Below, in pieces: positions 61,499 through 64,000 of a DNA stretch of 64,000 nt. The stretch's first letter is position 1. The number at the start of each line of letters is the position of its first letter. Source of the DNA: Thermococcus chitonophagus (lineage in GTDB: Archaea > Methanobacteriota_B > Thermococci > Thermococcales > Thermococcaceae); assembly GCF_002214605.1 (NCBI RefSeq), contig NZ_CP015193.1:538978-602977 (forward strand). Reading direction: 5' to 3'. Under the pieces are notes generated by a model, which saw only the letters and a list, made by a program, of their open reading frames with translations, was not told the DNA's origin and ran no database searches. Both the position numbers and the translations under genes were made by a program.

Positions 61499-62879
61499 TG
61501 TGCTTCCACTTCCCCCTTCTGAACACCAGCCAGAACAGTCCGGCGGTTATGAATGTCTCGAGACTCATCCCTATCCAAGCGGCAACCACACCTAGGCCGC
61601 TAAAGTGGAATCCCGGGAATGTATATCCAAATATGGTAAACCTTGGAATCGTGAATCCAAAACCAAGTATGTACGAGGGAATTATTCTGAAGAATAACTT
61701 GCTGATTGCGGTTATGTAGAGGGGGCTTTTTGTATCACCAGCGCCTCTAAGCGCACCGCTTAGCACGAACATTATGCCTAGCGGAATTTCGCTTATACCA
61801 ACTATGATTAGGTATATAGAGGCAAGGTTTTTGACGACCTCATAGTTTGGATCTGACCTTGAAAGGAAGGGCTCTACGAGGATACCAGGGAAAGCGACAA
61901 GTACGAAGGCCATTATCGTCATAAAAGCTGTTGTCATTTTCATTGCCTCTTTAACAACTCTTTCTGCCTGCTCTGGTTTTTTAGCTCCTAGGCTCTGACC
62001 AACAAGGGCAGAAGTGGCTATGCTAAAGCCAAAAGCTGGCATGTACGCTATGCTCTCTACTCTAAGTCCTATTTGGTGGGCTGAAAGAGCTATCTTTCCG
62101 AACCTAGTGACTATGCTCATATATAGAAAGTTGTAGAAGCTGAATAATCCTCTTTCCAGCATCGTCGGTGTTCCTATTCTAAGGATCTTCTCCACTATCT
62201 CCCATCTTATCCTTAGCTCTAGCACTGGCTTCAAAACGAGTCTGTGGGCTATAAATAGGTATAGACCAACGAGAAACGCAACCGTAATTCCTATTCCTGA
62301 AGCCCAAGCGGCACCTACTGGACCCATCCTGGGGAATCCTAACTTTCCAAACACCAAGAGATAGTCGAGGACTGCGTTTACAACATTCATTAATATATTT
62401 AGAAGCATTGGCGTTTTCGTGTCTCCCGCTCCCCTCAGGGAAGAAAAGAACGCAAAGCCAACAAACCTTATCGGATAGAAAAAGAAGAGTACTCTAAGGT
62501 AGGCGTACGCTATCTCAAAGACTTCTCCCCTAGCACCCATTATCCTGAGTATATCATCCCCAAAGAATATCCCAAAAAGCATCACGGGGATCCCTAGGAT
62601 GAATGCTATGTACATACTCTGCTCCGCTACCCTTGATGCCTCCTCATAGTTTCCCTCTCCAACTCTCCTCGCAACTACAGCTAGTGTTCCCGTGGATACG
62701 GCCATCATTATTGGAAACATGAACCAGCTTACCATTCCCCCTAAGCCGACTGCGCCAAGGGCGATTGCACTTACGTGGCCAACTATCATTGTATCAACTA
62801 AGTTGAGAAGTGTCTGACTTATGTTTCCAGCTATTGCGGGCCATGCTAGCTTCCATAGCTTTTTCCTTATCTCGCTCAT
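61488..62879 (-). CDS. MATE-family multidrug efflux protein
   Basis: A 463-residue exporter with twelve membrane segments in two similar halves. It opens LWKLAWPAIAGNISQTLLNLVDTMIVGHV, and the second half repeats the pattern (RIGTPTMLERGLFSFYNFLYMSIV). It is close to the structurally studied P. furiosus MATE transporter class, which exports cationic compounds in exchange for protons or sodium. GAGATAAGG-type charged start. The gene stands alone. Confidence 0.92.
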   Translation of the reverse strand: MSEIRKKLWKLAWPAIAGNISQTLLNLVDTMIVGHVSAIALGAVGLGGMVSWFMFPIMMAVSTGTLAVVARRVGEGNYEEASRVAEQSMYIAFILGIPVMLFGIFFGDDILRIMGARGEVFEIAYAYLRVLFFFYPIRFVGFAFFSSLRGAGDTKTPMLLNILMNVVNAVLDYLLVFGKLGFPRMGPVGAAWASGIGITVAFLVGLYLFIAHRLVLKPVLELRIRWEIVEKILRIGTPTMLERGLFSFYNFLYMSIVTRFGKIALSAHQIGLRVESIAYMPAFGFSIATSALVGQSLGAKKPEQAERVVKEAMKMTTAFMTIMAFVLVAFPGILVEPFLSRSDPNYEVVKNLASIYLIIVGISEIPLGIMFVLSGALRGAGDTKSPLYITAISKLFFRIIPSYILGFGFTIPRFTIFGYTFPGFHFSGLGVVAAWIGMSLETFITAGLFWLVFRRGKWKHIKI

Positions 62880-63020
62880 CTTTAATCACATTATCATTTT
62901 TATCTAAACGGTTAAAGTTGCATAGAATTTAAAAACCTTATTATACCAATTTGGATATTCCTTAATCAATGAAAAGCTTTGAAGCTTTGAGTTGAAGGAA
63001 ATCCAACCCCTTAGCAAAAA

Positions 63021-63030
63021 CCTTATATCT
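63021..63030 (+). promoter_or_regulatory. TATA box of the MinD/HMG-CoA reductase operon
   Basis: ACCTTATATC preceded by AAAAA (BRE), about 55 bases ahead of the ATG at 63084. It lies in the 204-base gap divergent from the MATE gene, which otherwise shows nothing gene-like. Confidence 0.6.
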
Positions 63031-63083
63031 TCTTCGTTTGAAGACTAATTTGTCTTTTGTTAAAGCTTCAGGGGCGGACAAAT

Positions 63084-63842
63084 ATGGCAGTGATCGTTGT
63101 TACAGGAAGGGGTGGAGCTGGAAAAACCACAACGACTGCAAACCTAAGCACGTACTTTGCCCAAGCTGAGTATAGAGTTTTGGCTATAGACGGTGATCTC
63201 TACCTTCCAAATCTTGGCCTTCACTTTGCCTTGGATAATGTGAAGTACACGCTCCACTCCGTTGTTAAAGACCCCAATATGGATCCTGAATGGGCAATTT
63301 ATAAGCATAAAGAAACTGGGGTTTACGTTATGCCAGGAAGTTCAAGGCTAGAAGATGTTCTAGGAATTTCAGGCCAAAGATTGAGGGAGATAATAGAGAA
63401 TCTCAAGTACAAATATCCCCTAATATTTGTAGACTCACCAACTGGAGTACCCTTTGATACTCTCCCCGCATTTGAAGTATTTGATTATCAGATAATAGTT
63501 GTGGAGATTGAAAGATCTCCAATATATTCATTTGAGACTATGGTTGAGAACGAAGTCTTGAAGCTTAAAGCATTGGGAGACAGATTTGGATTAGATGTTG
63601 GAGTAGTCATAAACAAAGTTAGGGAAGCAGCAGATGTCATTGATAAGATAGTGGAGGTTATAGAAAGCGATATAGGTGTTCCCGTTCTGGGAGTTATTCC
63701 ATTCGATGATGCAGTTCCTGAATCTGTGAATGCTGGAATACCTGTTCTAGTATATAAGCCTCATAGTGATGCTGCGATAGCTTTTAAAGAGGCTGGACAA
63801 CTAACTGAAGAGTGGATATTTGGCTCTTCTACACAGAGGTGA
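63084..63842 (+). CDS. minD: MinD/ParA-family ATPase
   Basis: A 252-residue deviant-Walker ATPase. The P loop reads GRGGAGKTTTTANLSTYFAQ: the usual deviant lysine of KGGxGKT is an arginine here. Switch motifs follow: AIDGDLYLPNLGLHF and PLIFVDSPTGVPFDTL. MinD relatives in archaea place chemoreceptor arrays, archaella and other surface structures (MinD2, MinD4 in haloarchaea). It is 4 bases ahead of the HMG-CoA reductase gene, so the two are co-transcribed. Confidence 0.88.
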   Translation: MAVIVVTGRGGAGKTTTTANLSTYFAQAEYRVLAIDGDLYLPNLGLHFALDNVKYTLHSVVKDPNMDPEWAIYKHKETGVYVMPGSSRLEDVLGISGQRLREIIENLKYKYPLIFVDSPTGVPFDTLPAFEVFDYQIIVVEIERSPIYSFETMVENEVLKLKALGDRFGLDVGVVINKVREAADVIDKIVEVIESDIGVPVLGVIPFDDAVPESVNAGIPVLVYKPHSDAAIAFKEAGQLTEEWIFGSSTQR

Positions 63843-63846
63843 GACC

Positions 63847-64000
63847 ATGAACGTTGAAGAAATTGTAGAGAAAGTTGCTAGGGGAGAGATTAAGCTCCAT
63901 CAAGTAGAAAACTATGTTAACGGTGATAAGAAGCTTGCAACCGAGATAAGAAGGAAAGCCTTAGAGAGAAAGCTTGGAATAAAGCTCGAGCATATAGGTC
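63847..64000 (+). CDS. hmgA: HMG-CoA reductase (5' end only)
   Basis: The first 51 residues (MNVEEIVEKVARGEIKLHQV, then the helix to LGIKLEHIG) match the opening of archaeal class I 3-hydroxy-3-methylglutaryl-CoA reductase, which makes mevalonate for isoprenoid lipids. GAGGTGAG precedes the ATG. The catalytic domains lie beyond the right edge. The call rests on the N-terminal pattern only. Confidence 0.8.
   Translation, partial: MNVEEIVEKVARGEIKLHQVENYVNGDKKLATEIRRKALERKLGIKLEHIG

Overview
The window is chromosomal DNA of a hyperthermophilic euryarchaeon of the order Thermococcales, almost certainly a Pyrococcus close to P. abyssi/P. horikoshii. The grounds are archaeal TATA/BRE promoters and GGTGA-type ribosome binding sites, archaeal-only genes (Alba, CDC48, SRP19, L35Ae, TiaS, NreA, pantoate kinase, archaemetzincin, XerA), Thermococcales surface anchors, and gene orders known from Pyrococcus (diacetylchitobiose deacetylase / PIN protein / GH1 glycosidase; Hsp20 / CDC48 under twin Phr-like operators). 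It is densely packed, with one tRNA, one multi-hairpin H/ACA RNA, and no rRNA, CRISPR array or complete insertion sequence. The species assignment is inference.

Region by region. 1-4964: tail of a chemotaxis cluster (CheD end, a dCache chemoreceptor, a membrane coiled-coil protein, CheF) facing a DUF257 protein. 5005-9033: glycerate kinase and RNA ligase, then a chitin-derived sugar deacetylase and a VapBC-like pair. 9030-18036: a beta-glucan utilisation block with a divergent GH1 beta-glycosidase, a five-gene oligosaccharide ABC importer and a membrane-anchored GH5 endoglucanase. 18214-22018: tRNA-Val and a metal/siderophore-type ABC importer with a methyltransferase. 22131-26499: TrmI, a DUF257 relative, SRP19, a stand-alone Lrp/AsnC ligand domain, the PCNA-binding repair protein NreA, a CBS protein and an orphan transposase-type zinc-ribbon protein behind a 20-A tract. 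26777-29742: a compact DUF257 / minimal chemoreceptor / degenerate KaiC-like operon. 29778-33217: ABC-2 exporter and a PfkB kinase. 33289-36970: heat-shock block (Hsp20, CDC48) and Alba. 36973-40944: HARP-type RNase P protein, a three-hairpin H/ACA sRNA, TPR protein, MGMT, ThiL and an ECF S component. 40945-42336: GAPDH with a putative A-domain (family 4) encapsulin. 42442-50686: L35Ae, Trm1, pantoate kinase, XerA, a Toprim coiled-coil protein, SAM synthetase, a DUF835 protein, KsgA and DUF655. 50801-64000: TET peptidase, archaemetzincin, CYTH protein, a frameshifted cysteine synthase, CbiO-type ATPase, TrkH, TiaS, MoaC, an SDR lacking its catalytic pair, a GltD-like flavoprotein, an XRE regulator, a MATE exporter, a MinD/ParA ATPase and the start of HMG-CoA reductase.

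How the genes work together: GH5 at the surface, the importer and the cytosolic GH1 enzyme make a plausible beta-glucan route. The two chemoreceptor loci both carry degenerate RecA/KaiC-like proteins, suggesting an accessory signalling layer around taxis. The strongest leads are that DUF257-chemoreceptor operon, the GAPDH/encapsulin-A-domain pair, the triple H/ACA RNA upstream of HARP, and a single-base frameshift that splits the cysteine synthase gene.
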